Below the pieces are notes generated by a model. The model saw only the letters and a list, made by a program, of their open reading frames with translations, had not been told where the DNA came from and made no database searches. Shown piece by piece: positions 21,240-32,409 of a stretch of 64,000 nucleotides of DNA (positions within the stretch are counted from its first letter, which is position 1; the number at the start of each line of letters is the position of its first letter). The DNA is from Typhlomys cinereus (Eukaryota > Chordata > Mammalia > Rodentia > Platacanthomyidae): the NCBI GenBank assembly GCA_023101885.1, contig JALPQD010000102.1:1488001-1552000 (forward strand), read 5' to 3'. The translations under genes and the position numbers were made by a program.

Positions 21240-21837
21240 GAACTAAAAGTGTTTGTAAATTAAACAAAATCTGTAATGTAACTCTCTTAAAATTTCTAAT
21301 GGAAATAGATCTTAGAGTTTGTAAATTCTAGTTTACCTAAAATTTAAAGTCTATTTATACAGAAATATGAAACTACAATAACAAGTATGTTAAGTGAGGG
21401 TGAGAATTTTTCTTCTTTCATGGTATTAGTTCCCCACATACCCTGAACTTAAAAGAATGGAATTTTGTAATTTTTACATTCTTGTCAATATCACAATGCA
21501 CATATTTATGTCCTTGTAATTTTAGCAGCAATACGTTGTTCTTGGAAAAGGTGATTGCTTTTGTTAGGACATTTCAGTTGGTGTTTCTCCATTTTAATTT
21601 CATCCTCTGTGTGGTATAAAAATTGATTTAGATGAAAAGGAGTAGGTTGCCATTTCATACCATGATTTTGATTGTATCTTTATGCTTGTATGACTAAACT
21701 CGTATTAACTGTGAACTCTAACTATTATCAATAATTAACTAAATTGTATGACCAAAATTTCTCATTAACTGAATTGTGGAAATAGTATAGTTGTGATTAA
21801 ATAGGGAATAGAGTGATACTTTAAAATCAGGCCACTG
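21240..21837. other. Unrecognised AT-rich DNA
   Basis: AT-rich, no open frame of note and no repeat that I can name. Confidence 0.4.
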
Positions 21838-22465
21838 AACGGGGGAAATGGCTCAGGGGTTAAAATCTTTGCCTCGGAAGCAAAAGAACCTGATTTCTGA
21901 CCTCCAGATCCCATGTAAGACTGCTGGGTGGATATTTGGGGGAAGGGGGCTGCAATAATTGAACTGGAAGACAGAACTTGGGAAACTCCAGACAAAGTAA
22001 TAAGAAGGCAGAGCAATCCAGGATGATTACATTGTCACCCTTGGGCCTCCATAGGCACTCATACACTCAAGCACACTTTTTTTTATTATTATTATTCAAT
22101 TGTGTGTATAAACATGTGTGCGCGTGAGTGTATGTATGTGTGTGCATATGTGTGTGTAGAACCACAAGCGAATTTGGGAACCACCACAGACCGCCTCCAC
22201 CTCCTCCTTGTTTACTCTGCCCAGGGATTCACAGGCTCCGCCCTACCAGGACCAGCAATGCAGGCCGCCCCGGCTTCTGCCTGGCGTCTATACCTGGGGT
22301 CTAGGATCCGAACTCAGGACCTTCTGCCTGCAAGGCAGAGGCTTAACCCCTGAGCCACCTCTTCAGCCCCAAGCACACTCTTGTATACACACTGGCACAC
22401 ATATGTGCACCCACCTACATGTGTAAAACCCACCTACATGTGTAAAACACATGTGCACATACACA
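21838..22465 (+). mobile_element. Older B2-superfamily SINE interrupted by a young SINE
   Basis: Head (GGGGAAATGGCTCAGGGGTT) at 21843, B-box region at 21893, body to 22080, then the tail with CA-rich sequence resumes at 22370. The break is caused by the young SINE at 22081-22369. Confidence 0.8.
22081..22369 (-). mobile_element. Young SINE nested in an older SINE
   Basis: Typical young copy: AT-rich tail at 22081-22100, TG tract, GC-rich body, tRNA-like head ending 22369. Direct repeats CAAGCACACT at 22068-22077 and 22370-22379 mark the target site inside the CA-rich 3' end of the older element. Confidence 0.9.
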
Positions 22466-22594
22466 AAAAAATCAGGTCACTGAGCCAAGACAGTGTCTGC
22501 TTGCAGAGCCATAAGCAGTTCAGAAGTGTTGCTTTCATTAGCTTTTGAACAGTACTTGTGAAGTCCCTAGCATAGTCCTCGGCCAAAGCTGACT

Positions 22595-22868
22595 TTTTAT
22601 GTTGCAAGGTGTGTGTGTACACATACATGGAAGCCAGAGGATGACATGAACATCTTCTTCGATTCCTCTTTGCCTTCCTTACTCTCGGTGACCTGGTTAC
22701 TCCCCACGTGGCTAGACTGACTGGGGCAAGCTCCTGTTTCGGCCCTGCCAGCACTGGGGTGAGAATTTGTGCTACTGCGCCTGGATCTTCACATGGGTGC
22801 TGGGATCTGAACTTCAGTCTCATGTGTGAGTGGCAAGCACTTTACCAACTGACCCATCCACCCAGCCC
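22595..22868 (-). mobile_element. B4-type SINE
   Basis: TG-rich part at 22600-22640, B1-like middle with CCAGCACTGGGGTGAGA, and a head (reverse of GGATGGGTCAGTTGGTAAAG) at 22840-22868. Confidence 0.65.
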
Positions 22869-22959
22869 CTCAGGAAACATTTTTTTCTATCATTTCCTTC
22901 TTATTCATGAAATAGGTTCCAGGTTATTTTTTTTTAACATGGAAAATTAAAGAGGATTG

Positions 22960-23780
22960 TTAGAGGTGGAAACCACACCCCTGCTGAATGTCTAAAAGCT
23001 AGACAAAGCCTTTGGAAATCACATAATTCATTTCTTAGAGTCTTGGCATACATACACCCATCACAGAAGGATGAGACTTCATTCTGCTTTCAGACTATGA
23101 ATATTTTACACTCATTCTTGACATACTGTTGATCCAGGCTGTCTTAACACGACTCCAGCTTGTACCTTCAGGCTCACTTCATTTTTATCTGGCTCCTCGT
23201 TTGCTTGCATATTTCCCTCTTCTTTCCCATTAAATCATTGCCTCTTAGTGTTTGGAAATTACTTTAGGCAATTTCATTTTATTTTAGGGTATTCGACTGT
23301 ACAATGGCAAGAGCCAGGAAGCTACTATAAATAAAATTTTGCTGGACTACAAGCCATACTATCTGGATTGCTCCTGCACCACCAAAGCATTGAGTAACTA
23401 GATCAGAGAGAGACCAGCTGGCCTGAGAAGCTAATGATATCTGTCTGGTGTGTTATAGGCTGTATTTTTTTTTCATTAATTCAAATCTTACCAGGCTTCT
23501 GTGGCTGGTTTTAGATTCAACACAGTGATGTGATTTAGAACCAAAACAAAGGTGTGGTTTCCTCCAGTCTAATGAGCATGTAATTTGCCTCCTTGTGCTG
23601 TCCTGAGGTGCAGTACCCTTCCAGTGGGCTGTCCAGACAAGTCACTGACCCTTGCCCATTGCAAGTGTGGATACAGGCTGGAGTGGCAAACTTCTTCATC
23701 AGCTGCTGCTACCTTGGACAGCACCATGTGCAGAGAGAAATGACCAGTGAGACAAGACAGAAGTCCTCAGCTGATCTACA
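22960..23780. other. Unrecognised sequence
   Basis: No gene or confident repeat is visible here. GC content and codon-like structure give no coding hint. Confidence 0.4.
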
Positions 23781-23784
23781 AAGT

Positions 23785-23905
23785 AAAATTATCTGAGGAG
23801 CTAAAAATAGAGGCATATCCTAGACCAGTTAAATCGGAATCTCAGAGTGGGTTGCAGACACCCGATTTTTTATCATTATTAATAACTCCACATGATTCCA
23901 TTATG
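23785..23905 (+). mobile_element. MER5/hAT-Charlie-like remnant
   Basis: Resembles ancient mammalian MER5-type elements (ATCTGAGGAGCTAAAAATAG, GAATCTCAGAGTGGGTTGCA, TAACTCCACATGATTCCATT). Divergence is high, so the family name is tentative. It underlies the first part of a 277-codon open frame discussed in the findings. Confidence 0.4.
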
Positions 23906-24429
23906 GGCAATATCGCAGGTAGACAAGGCAACCTGCCCTTTGCTATTCCCAGTGGGTGTAACAGAGCATGTCTATGGACAGATGGTCATAAATGGACACA
24001 CAAAGGCCAGTCCACCCCATCTTATGTCAATCAGGAGGACCCTGACTTATCTGTAGCATTAGGGTCTGGGTCATTTTCCTGTCTGGTTGTTCTAGCAACA
24101 AGGGCTTTCTTACTCGGTGGTGTCAAAATGTTAGTTTGTGAATTAGAGATTAGCTTCGGGGAAGGAAACATACATACTCTTCCAACTCGTGTGTCCAGTA
24201 CTCTCCATTATAAGCCAGAACACATTTGTAAAGTGTCAGGGTGTGTTTCAGATATGTCACCTGTAATCCGTCTAGTGGGGAGGCAGATGTGTAAACAGCT
24301 TGGTGACATTTTCTGCCTCTCCAAGACTGCACATCACAAGGTAGCACCCTCCTGTAGAAGACTTGCCTGTCATATTAGCAAATGTCCAAGGATAGCTGCC
24401 TTCAAACAGGCTTTTGTCATATGTTTGCT

Positions 24430-24590
24430 CAGTCATTTCACTCATTTATCCAGCAAGTATGATTTCTTGAGGCATTGCTGTATGGACATGCATGACTTGG
24501 ATGATGGCAAGGGACCAAAAGCATGTTGCTGCCCTCAGGGAGTCTGTCTGACAAAGACAGACCAGGAAGAGAGAAGCTAGAAATGTCATG
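24430..24590 (+). mobile_element. L2-like ancient remnant
   Basis: Shows the TCATTCA...TTATCCAGCAAGTAT...TGCCCTCAGGGAGTCTG order typical of ancient L2/MIR-era repeats of mammals. Strongly diverged. Confidence 0.4.
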
Positions 24591-24599
24591 ATGTATAAA

Positions 24600-25440
24600 C
24601 ATATGTTCTGTAGAGAAAAGAATAACATGGCAGAGAGTCTGGGGTTGTTGGGGTGTGCTTGGGGAATGAGAAGTCTCATTTTGAATGATGCTGGTTGTCA
24701 TTAACCGTCATCCACTCCTCGTCTTCCCTGTTCTCCACCCTGCATCCGGTTCCTCCTGGTTGTTCTTTAAAGAACCGAGGGCTCGTGCCATGTCTTCTGC
24801 AATCCTGTTCCTCATCAGCTCTTATGGTAGCAGCATCATCCCAGGGGATCCTCAGAATCTGCTGGGCCTTCTCAATGGCTCTACTGCCAACAAACCATAG
24901 TTACTCACTTCCAGCCCTCCACCCAAATTCTTAATGAGGTGCTGTTTAATTACTTCAGAAGTCTTCACTCCATATCCTTCTAACTTTTCCATAGCCTGCT
25001 TCCTCATCTGATTTCATTGACATGTCACCTCTTAGCTTGCCTCAAGTGACAGACTTCATTATAAATGCAAATATTCATAGTCACGTTTATTTTCATCCTT
25101 CAGATGTTTCAAGATGCCTCATTATTCAAAACCAGGTTCAGCCCAACGCCTGGACCCCTAAATGCCATCACTTCTGGTTCTCTTTCAGAGTGAGGCCTCC
25201 ACTCTTCTAGCATCCTTTCCTCTCGTGTCATCCTGTACCTCACTCCACTCTTCATTAGTTCCTTCTCATCAAATACATGTTGGTTTCCTTCATCCAAAAT
25301 AAAAATAATGTTCCCAGCTTAAACAAATGAAGGTGGATCTATGTAGCAGAGTATTGAATGGTCATCTGAAATACATATCTCCTATGAAGAGTTGATCACA
25401 AAATAAATGAAGTATACTAAAAGACATTCAAATGAGTTCC
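24600..25440. other. Unrecognised sequence
   Basis: Several short open frames exist on both strands without coding character. No repeat could be named with confidence. Confidence 0.4.
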
Positions 25441-25484
25441 TTTTCGATTTTTTTGTCAAGAGTGTTTTGATTTTTTTATTTATT

Positions 25485-25660
25485 TGCTTAATTTTTTATT
25501 GTGGTAAAAAGCATATACAGTTCACCCTGTTAGTCGTTTTAAAATGTGCGTTTCAATGGTGCTAAGTGTATTCACTTTATCACACACTCCATTTCCAGAG
25601 ATCTCTGAACATGCAAAGATGAAACTCTATACTGATTGGACAATTCATGTCCTCCTGTCC
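25485..25660 (-). mobile_element. Ancient L1M 3'UTR fragment
   Basis: TTTTTTATTGTGGTAAAAAGCA and the following AAAATGTGCGTTTCAATGG and CCATTTCCAGAGATCTCTG segments match the 3'UTR pattern of old mammalian L1M elements on the minus strand. Confidence 0.55.
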
Positions 25661-25737
25661 CACCTCTGCTTTGCTCTCGTGTGACTTTACTCTAGGTCTG
25701 TCACATGGGTTGAATCATGCAGTGTCTTTCTTTGTTG

Positions 25738-25825
25738 CTGCGTTTTCTTTTGTGCTGTATCATTGAAATGGGGTCAGAACTTCAGATCCTCCTGCTGCCA
25801 GCCTCCTTAGCCCTGGGGTTTCTTA
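25738..25825 (-). mobile_element. B1-like fragment
   Basis: Plus strand reads GAAATGGGGTCAGAACTTCAG then CCTCCTGCTGCCAGCCTCC, a decayed reverse B1 segment. Short and uncertain. Confidence 0.35.
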
Positions 25826-25829
25826 AAAG

Positions 25830-26461
25830 TTTACCCACATTGCAGCATGCAAGAGAATTTCCTTCCTTTTAAAAAGTGAATCATCCTCCATTTTAAGTGA
25901 TTTCATTTTTCAAGCAAAATAATGTTCGCTAATATATATAAATGTAAGCATATTATAGAAATATATGTTATAGTCACATGTATATATAAAAGATAGTCCA
26001 TCAAATGTAATAGTGGTCATTTCTAAATTCTAGATTTTTAAAATATTTTCAATCATCTTCTTTTTCCTTCTCTGTTTCCTGGAATATTTGCAGTGAGCAC
26101 ATTTCTCTGTAGTAAAACCTGACCATCCAGTGATTCTTTGCCGCCATCATTGACACTTGCCCACCTCTTTGGTTCGTCTATTGCTGCTCTCTGTTGGACT
26201 CTTTATGCCCTGCGAATGATTCTCTGGTCCCTGCACACACATAAACGGATGCCCTGGAGCCCCGCCCAGCTGCCGCATTTGCTTGGAAAGCTTCTCACCT
26301 GCTTCATGCTGGGCATCCCTAGAGACTAGCTGGGCCTCCTTTTGCTAGCAAGCACCAGCCTTCAGTGCTGGCCACATTTCCTCACATTTCCAGTCTGCTT
26401 AGAAGCAGGGCTGCATCTTTCTTTTTGAACCAACTAGCTCAGAGCTGCAGCTTGGAGATGT
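25830..26461. other. Unrecognised AT-rich then mixed sequence
   Basis: 25830-26090 is AT-rich with a TTTTCCTTCTCTGTTTCCTGG segment reminiscent of old LINE 3' ends. 26100-26460 is higher in GC and unassigned. Confidence 0.35.
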
Positions 26462-26815
26462 AGTTACTTTTCTGGTCACTGTGATAAAACATCTGAGTAA
26501 AGTAGCTTAAGGGAAGAAAGATTTACTGTGGCTTATAGCTTGAGGGGATGCAGTCCACCAGGGGAAGGGAGATGTTGGCTGGAGCCCAGCTTTGGGCTAC
26601 TGAAGTAGGAGCTATATCGGGCCGATCAGGGAGAAGAGGTGGAACGGAAGTCAGTCTGAGCTATGAACTTCAAGGCCCACCCTCCAATGCTGTCTTCCTC
26701 CAATCAGACCCCACCTTCTTAAAGACTCCACAACCTCCCCAAACAGCGCCACCAGCTGGGGTTAACGTGTAACACATGAACTACAGGGAACACTGTCACA
26801 CTTAAGCCATAGGCA
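26462..26815 (-). mobile_element. MaLR-type LTR remnant
   Basis: Plus strand begins AGTTACTTTTCTGGTCACTGTGATAAAACA and later shows CCACAACCTCCCCAAACAGCGCC and CACTGTCACA. This is the antisense layout of rodent MaLR LTRs, whose sense strand ends with an AATAAA-type signal and a TCACAG-rich 3' end. Confidence 0.5.
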
Positions 26816-26819
26816 GGAA

Positions 26820-27216
26820 CTCCAGTGCTTCAGAAGGTGGATGATGGGTATACACTAAGACCCTCCATTCCACCACTTCCCCTGCTGTCCTTAGAGTGAA
26901 CAATGCAGCAATTTTAGAATATTTTGAAAACAGGTGCTATTGAAAATAAATTCATTATAAAAGGATTGAAAACACCGTATTTTAATCTCATTGATTCTGG
27001 CAAATTCTGTCCTTATCATTGATTAAATAGGCCATACCTATTCTGTTACTCACAGTGAATTTTTTTAAAAAACATTAATTTCTTCAGTAACCCTGGGAGT
27101 GCCCTGTGATCCAATCTCCATTAAGTTTAGCCACTTTGGCAAGCAGGGTTATTCAGAGTCAAGGGAGGGCCTATCAATCACCTTTCAAGTCACACCACAG
27201 CAATTGATGTATTGCT
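26820..27216. other. Unrecognised sequence
   Basis: No gene or nameable repeat is visible. Confidence 0.4.
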
Positions 27217-27224
27217 ATAGTACC

Positions 27225-27653
27225 TGTCATAGTTAGATACGGGTGTCAACCTGATGACTGAGGATTCAAGCTCTGGACATATTTGTAAAGAATTAGTGTT
27301 GAGTTAGGCTCAAAGCAAGCCTGCAGGAGATTGTCTAGTTGAAGGGAAAGACCCAGTCCAGAGTGGGTAGGACTAGTCCCTGGACAGGTGAATAAGATGG
27401 AGGAAGCTGTTTAAGGAAGTTGGCATTCTTTGATATACTTGGCCAGACATGCTGGTCTGGCAATTGAGGATTGTCCCTCCCTCAGCAGCCTTGTGGATAT
27501 GGTGTGGTTAGTTCTCTCAGCTCCTGGTGTTGGTATGAGCTCTCCTGCCAAGCTGGACAAAGAATTGTAAGCAATCATAAGCCAAGAATAAAACCCCTTG
27601 TTTCCATAAGTGGTTTGATCATGAATTTATCAGCAACATGCAGAATAACTTCA
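27225..27653 (+). mobile_element. Solo MaLR-type LTR with clean duplication
   Basis: 429-bp LTR starting TGTCATAGTTAGATAC and ending CTTCA, with AATAAA near 27589. ATAGTACC occurs at 27217-27224 and 27654-27661, which defines both ends. It shares a family with 14141-14542. No gag/pol-like sequence adjoins it, so recombination between LTRs or loss of the interior is implied. Confidence 0.8.
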
Positions 27654-27664
27654 ATAGTACCCAT

Positions 27665-28370
27665 GACTGACCCCAAGTTAGACCGTTTAGGGGGACATAA
27701 AAAGGAAAAGAAAGCACTGATTCCTAATGTGGCTTTGGGCACTGTGTCTAAGCATCTGGGATGTGAGGACTTAGAATGAACCCCACTGCTGTGATGCTCC
27801 TAGCTGTCCCTAGACCGGAAGGACAGTAAACCTAAACGATGCCTTCACCTTTGAAAACCTGAAACAGATACCTAAACCTAGTAAAACAAGTCTTCAGGCC
27901 AGTACAGTTAGACAGTGTGGGACAATTTTCTTACCTGACCAAGGAAGATCCCTAGTTATTCTTTAAGAAAAGGAAAATGAAAAATAGTTTTAATAACTTT
28001 GGATTTGAACTAATGGGGCTGTCCTTACCTTCTTAGCCCACAAGGGATTCTCTTGACTTTCTTTGAGAGGAATAGCAGCTCAGTATGAATAATTTTCCCA
28101 AATAATTTTAGGGGAAATGTTGACGGACAGCAGGGCATTTCATGTTTGAAATGATCCATTTCTCAGTGTCCAACCAGAGTGTAGTATATGGGCACAGGAA
28201 CCTGATGGATTGCTTCAGCCACAATTTCTTAATTTAATGGTTTCTCTCATAAAACTAGATGATCCTAGTTAAGATATTAGTGTTTTGTTTAAATATCATT
28301 GTTTGATTTGGCAGGCCAGCAAAAGTAGTAACAATATTACTTAGAGAAAGCATTACACTTGCAGATGTAG
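27665..28370. other. Unrecognised sequence
   Basis: AT-rich with no supported gene or named repeat. Confidence 0.4.
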
Positions 28371-28374
28371 TGTC

Positions 28375-28475
28375 AGGAGTCTGTAATCCCAACACCTGTA
28401 ATCCCAACTATCAGGCGACGGACTGAGAATGTGTGAAGCCAGCTTGGTCTTCATTGAAAACGCTATCCTGATCAC
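28375..28475 (+). mobile_element. B1-like SINE fragment
   Basis: CTGTAATCCCAACACCTGTAA followed by CTATCAGGCGACGGACTG and GAAGCCAGCTTGGTCTTC follows B1 order. The CTGTAATCCCAAC block is doubled. Confidence 0.5.
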
Positions 28476-28764
28476 CTTCCATGCAGCTACTTAGAGATGC
28501 TATTCAATAAAGCTTAGCACTTCCGGCTTACATCATTCCAATGTAGATCTATTTGTGTATCTTGCTCCTTAGACTTAAGTCTTTGAGAACAGGTTGTAGA
28601 GCATCCATTTTTGGAAGCTCAATCCGTGGAATGTGGCCTGGCAGGTAAGAATTTGGCAATTTTTTTTGGACAAATCGGTTTCATCTTACCTACTTCTTAG
28701 GTTGTTTGGAAGAGTAAGTGGAAGGCACAGCAACAGAATGTATAGTATTAGAGCACACATCTTG

Positions 28765-28905
28765 GCCCTGCTCTGTGTGATCTTGCTCGTGTTCCTGGGA
28801 CTGTGCTGTGGGCAGGTGATTTTGTGCACCTTACAGTCAAATGATCATGCCATCTCCCACATCACTGTGAATAGTAGAAGTGCCTGGCATACAGTAAGCA
28901 CAGTA
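28765..28905 (+). mobile_element. MIR remnant
   Basis: Contains TGTGATCTTGCTCGTG, a middle with CATCTCCCACATCACTG, and GTGCCTGGCATACAGTAAGC, the core and 3' signature of mammalian MIR SINEs. Confidence 0.55.
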
Positions 28906-28959
28906 TGTATACCAACCATCAGTCTAGCACATGAGAGGGTTGTAAGATAGTACTCACAA

Positions 28960-29860
28960 GTAGATGAGTATATTTACTTCATAAGGTCTGGCCCACTATG
29001 GATACACTATGAAGTACTTTCACTACTGTGTTTTCCCTTTTCACTAGTGAGACAATATATTCTCTTATCTGTTCCAAAACTCCCAGGGACTGACTCAAAC
29101 TGTAGATAATCCTAAGCCACATTTTTCCCTATGGATTCATCCCCATGATCTTTTAAACTAAAATTAGGTGCAATAAGAGATTAACAAGAATCCACAATAA
29201 AATAGAACCGTTATAAACATAACTCAATAAAAGCTAGTTAAAGGTTATGGGCTGTTTATTTCTGGAACTTTCCATGATTGACCATGGGGAAGTGAAACTG
29301 GGGCTAAGGGACCACTACTGATATTCCTTCCTGATGTACATTTCCGCAGCTTAGCCAGAGTGACTTTCACCAGGATCCATTCACTTATAGACACACTGAC
29401 ACAGATTCAGCTTCCAAGAAGGCCTGAGCTTGATCTGACCTCACTGGAACTTCTATCTACACTCTGATCCATCACTTGCTAACTACAAGGTCTTCCTTGG
29501 TTGTGTCAAATACCACACTTTCATGGGAGTAACCACACTGACTTCTAGCTTACTGCCTCTGGCTAGGGGACTCTCTGATGCACTATGGACCCGCCTGTCT
29601 TCCCAGACACTACAGTGGATCTCCTCCATCTGGAAGATCCACTGAGCTGCTGATTTCATTCAAGGGTCCCCATCCAAGGGGTTGTTTGGCATTTAAGTCC
29701 CTATGCAATTGAACCCCTTTTCCTCTATCCATACTTTTCTCCCAGTTCTTCTCTTGTGTAGACTGCAGCTGACCACTTACCTCCACCCAAGCCTCTCCTG
29801 CTTTTGTTTTCATGATTCCCATACCAAAACCCTCCTTGGTCTCCTCTTTTTATAGACTTC
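28960..29860. other. Unrecognised sequence
   Basis: 29270-29860 is relatively even in composition and could be an old LTR or unique DNA. No decisive motif is visible. Confidence 0.35.
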
Positions 29861-29861
29861 T

Positions 29862-30090
29862 CCAACTTAGGATACTTCAACTTAGGATTTCTCTACTTTT
29901 TGACGCTGTGAGTTTGTATGCACGCAATAGGAATTTCACTCTTCCTGAGCTAGGATTGTGTGGTCAGATAGTCTTGACATACTGAACAGGGACTTTCAGT
30001 TCCCAGTCATTGACCTGGATCACACGCACAGGTCACAAGTATATTATAATGTCCCAAAGGTTAGGTGGATTTGATGCACATCGATTTATA
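29862..30090 (+). mobile_element. TcMar-Tigger-like MITE remnant
   Basis: ACTTAGGATACTTCAACTTAGG, GACGCTGTGAGTTTGTATGC and, at the far end, GGTTAGGTGGATTTGATGCA resemble the ends of short Tigger-derived elements of placental mammals. The interior is heavily diverged. Confidence 0.45.
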
Positions 30091-30179
30091 GTTCTTTCAA
30101 TTTGTCTGTGCTTATCAGAACAGAAAAAATATGTAAGCCAAAAAGCATCTTCCCATTTGCCGCCATTTCATTTCATTTT

Positions 30180-30265
30180 CTTGCAAGGCTAACTCTGGCA
30201 GTCAAACTCAGGACCTTGAACATGGTCGGGTACCACTCTACCAGTGAGCTGTATCCCCAGTCCTT
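30180..30265 (-). mobile_element. ID-like SINE fragment
   Basis: Plus strand shows CAAACTCAGGACCTTGAACATG and TCTACCAGTGAGCTGTATCCCC, the reverse of an ID-type tRNA-Ala-like head. Confidence 0.6.
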
Positions 30266-30344
30266 GCCTACAGTTTCAAGGCCCCTTTTTTCATGTACCC
30301 TGAAAATGTTTTCATATTTGCTTATATTTAATTAAAGCTTTATC

Positions 30345-30635
30345 ATATAACTGGGTGAAGGGGAGTGCCCCTATCAATGGGACAGCCCAAGGAGAGGCCT
30401 CTTAGTATGCCACAGAGGCCCGAACCCCCACAATTATAGACAAGCCACAGGGAACCTGGGATCCATAAAAGTGGACAGACAAGATGATAGGAGGGAGTGG
30501 AATGGATTGATAAATGGAGGGGAGGGATAGAGGAGAGGTGGGGATGAAAACAGGGAGACAAGGATAAGTTCTCAATATGCTTAAAGTGAGCAAAAATTAT
30601 TTTTTAAAAATAAATTTTAAAAAGTTGTCCTCTGG
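30345..30635 (+). mobile_element. Old L1 3' end
   Basis: A sequence rich in AGGCC and GGGATCC, then purine-rich (GGAGGGGAGGGATAGAGGAG), and ending in an A-rich tail at about 30600-30630 matches the 3'UTR plan of older rodent L1 copies on the plus strand. Confidence 0.6.
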
Positions 30636-30639
30636 GGAG

Positions 30640-31560
30640 GAGGGGTTTATCATATACCATTTTGGGTAGCATCTACTTATTAAAGACTCAGATGATTAAT
30701 TTGATAATATAAAAAATCATAAACTTTTTAGTTAGGCACTCAGAAAAAATTGCTTAATAAATATATCTATATATGCTCATGTGTATGTATATATACATAT
30801 ATATGAGAACTACATGTAAGAGAAATATATAAATGCCCTTATCCTGGCAGCTGTATTTCCACCCCCTCAGCATATAAATAAAGCCCTGGAGTTGGGACTA
30901 TATGTGGTAAGACAAAATACTATTATAGAGCAAGGCATGGTCCTGTTATTAGTACTGGAGCCATGAGTGTAAACACTTTAAAATACATAAGACTTGGCCT
31001 ACTCCAATGTGTCCACATTTCTTCATTTATCAAACCATAGCTAAACTACAGAATTCAGAGCTGGAACCCTGAAGTCATTTAAGTACCTAGTGGGAATTCA
31101 GTAAACATGGACAGATTGATTTGTGGTTTATCATAGTCTCTTCACTGATTTAGTTGATTTGTACGTGTCCCTTTACTTCGATGTACTAATTTAGCACATC
31201 TTCTGAAATACTAAGACTTTATTAAATTTAAGATGATGATAATAAAATTCTGTGACTAAAGTACTACATGCATGCATCATTTCAACCAGCATTGCTGTTT
31301 TACAAACTTCCTCCCCTCCTTTATTCTTTTCCTTCCTTTCTTTCGAGATGAAAAATTGACATGAAAAGTGGATTTAATTACGGGCTGTGTAAAGTGTGAG
31401 TGACTGAAGTATTGTCTCCTGTAGGAAAACACAGCCAACAAAGCAGACACACAGGGAAGCAAGCTGATCTCGTAATGACATGAGGCTGAATCAAGTGACA
31501 GTTAAGTTAGTCATGAAGAAACAGAAGCCTAGAAAGTTTATAAACTATGAAAAAATCATA
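30640..31560. other. AT-rich unrecognised DNA
   Basis: Includes a palindrome-rich TATATA segment at about 30760-30805. No gene or named repeat. Confidence 0.4.
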
Positions 31561-31563
31561 CTT

Positions 31564-31711
31564 CTTAAGATAGGTGGCATAGCTCAGTGAATAAGGCTCC
31601 TGCTTGCAAACCTAGGGACCCAAGTTGATCCCTGGAAGCCCACATGGTAAAAGGAGAGAAACGGCTTTCAAGAGTTGTCCTCTCACTTCCTCCTTGGTAT
31701 ATATATCTACA

Positions 31712-31752
<41 letters not shown>

Positions 31753-31770
31753 AAATAAATAAAATAAAAT
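31564..31770 (+). mobile_element. B2/B3-like SINE with CT tract
   Basis: tRNA-like head (GTGGCATAGCTCAGTGAATAAG), B-box-like GTTGATCCCTGG, a TC microsatellite at 31712-31750 and an AAATAAAATAAAAT tail. Direct repeats AAAAATCATACTT at 31551-31563 and 31771-31783 bound it. Confidence 0.8.
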
Positions 31771-31893
31771 AAAAATCATACTTATTGAGCTCCTAGTGTA
31801 GTGGCAAGCTAGTCAATAATCTTGTGGCTTACACCCTCATAGGAAATATTAGATGTAGATATGTTAATCTACTTTTCAAAAATAATTTAAATT

Positions 31894-32208
31894 GGGCTAG
31901 GGAGAGAGCTCAGTGGCTAAACCCTTTGTCTTATAAGCAAAAGGACTTGGGTTCAGATACCCAGATCCCATGTAAAAAATGCTTGGCAAATATAATGGTG
32001 GCTGACAATGCCATCCCTGAAGGAGCCTGAGAAACTCCAGAGCACAGCAATAAGGAGGTAGAACAGGATGAGTCCAGATGTTTTCTTGAGCTTCCATATG
32101 TACATACACTCAACTGTCCTCTGGTACACACACATACACTCAAGTATCCTTTGGCACACACACACACACACACACACACACATGCATGCATGCATGCATG
32201 CATGCATA
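31894..32208 (+). mobile_element. Older B2-superfamily SINE with CA and ATGC tracts
   Basis: Head GGGCTAGGGAGAGAGCTCAG, B-box region near 31950, a body with repeated CACTCAA motifs, CA repeat at 32157-32182 and (ATGC)n to 32206. TTAAATTGG-type repeats at about 31884-31894 and 32212-32222 are the likely duplication. Confidence 0.75.
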
Positions 32209-32258
32209 AAAAATTAAATTGGAGTGTACTGTGATGATGTAAATTGTCTAAAGTCAGC

Positions 32259-32395
32259 TAGCTTGGGAAATCCCAGAGTGAACCAAAAAGCAATCCAGGA
32301 TGATTCCAGAAGTCACCCTTGGTGACCACAGGCACACACAGTTCCCTTCCGATACACACACGCACACACACAATAAATTAATTAATTAATTAATA
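32259..32395 (+). mobile_element. 5'-truncated SINE
   Basis: Contains only the 3' half of the B2-superfamily element (from GCTTGGGAAATCCCAGAGTG onward) with CA tract and (AATT) tail. TAAAGTCAGC at 32249-32258 and 32396-32405 is its duplication. Truncation of a SINE at the 5' end with an intact duplication is uncommon. Confidence 0.8.
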
Positions 32396-32409
32396 TAAAG
32401 TCAGCCAAC

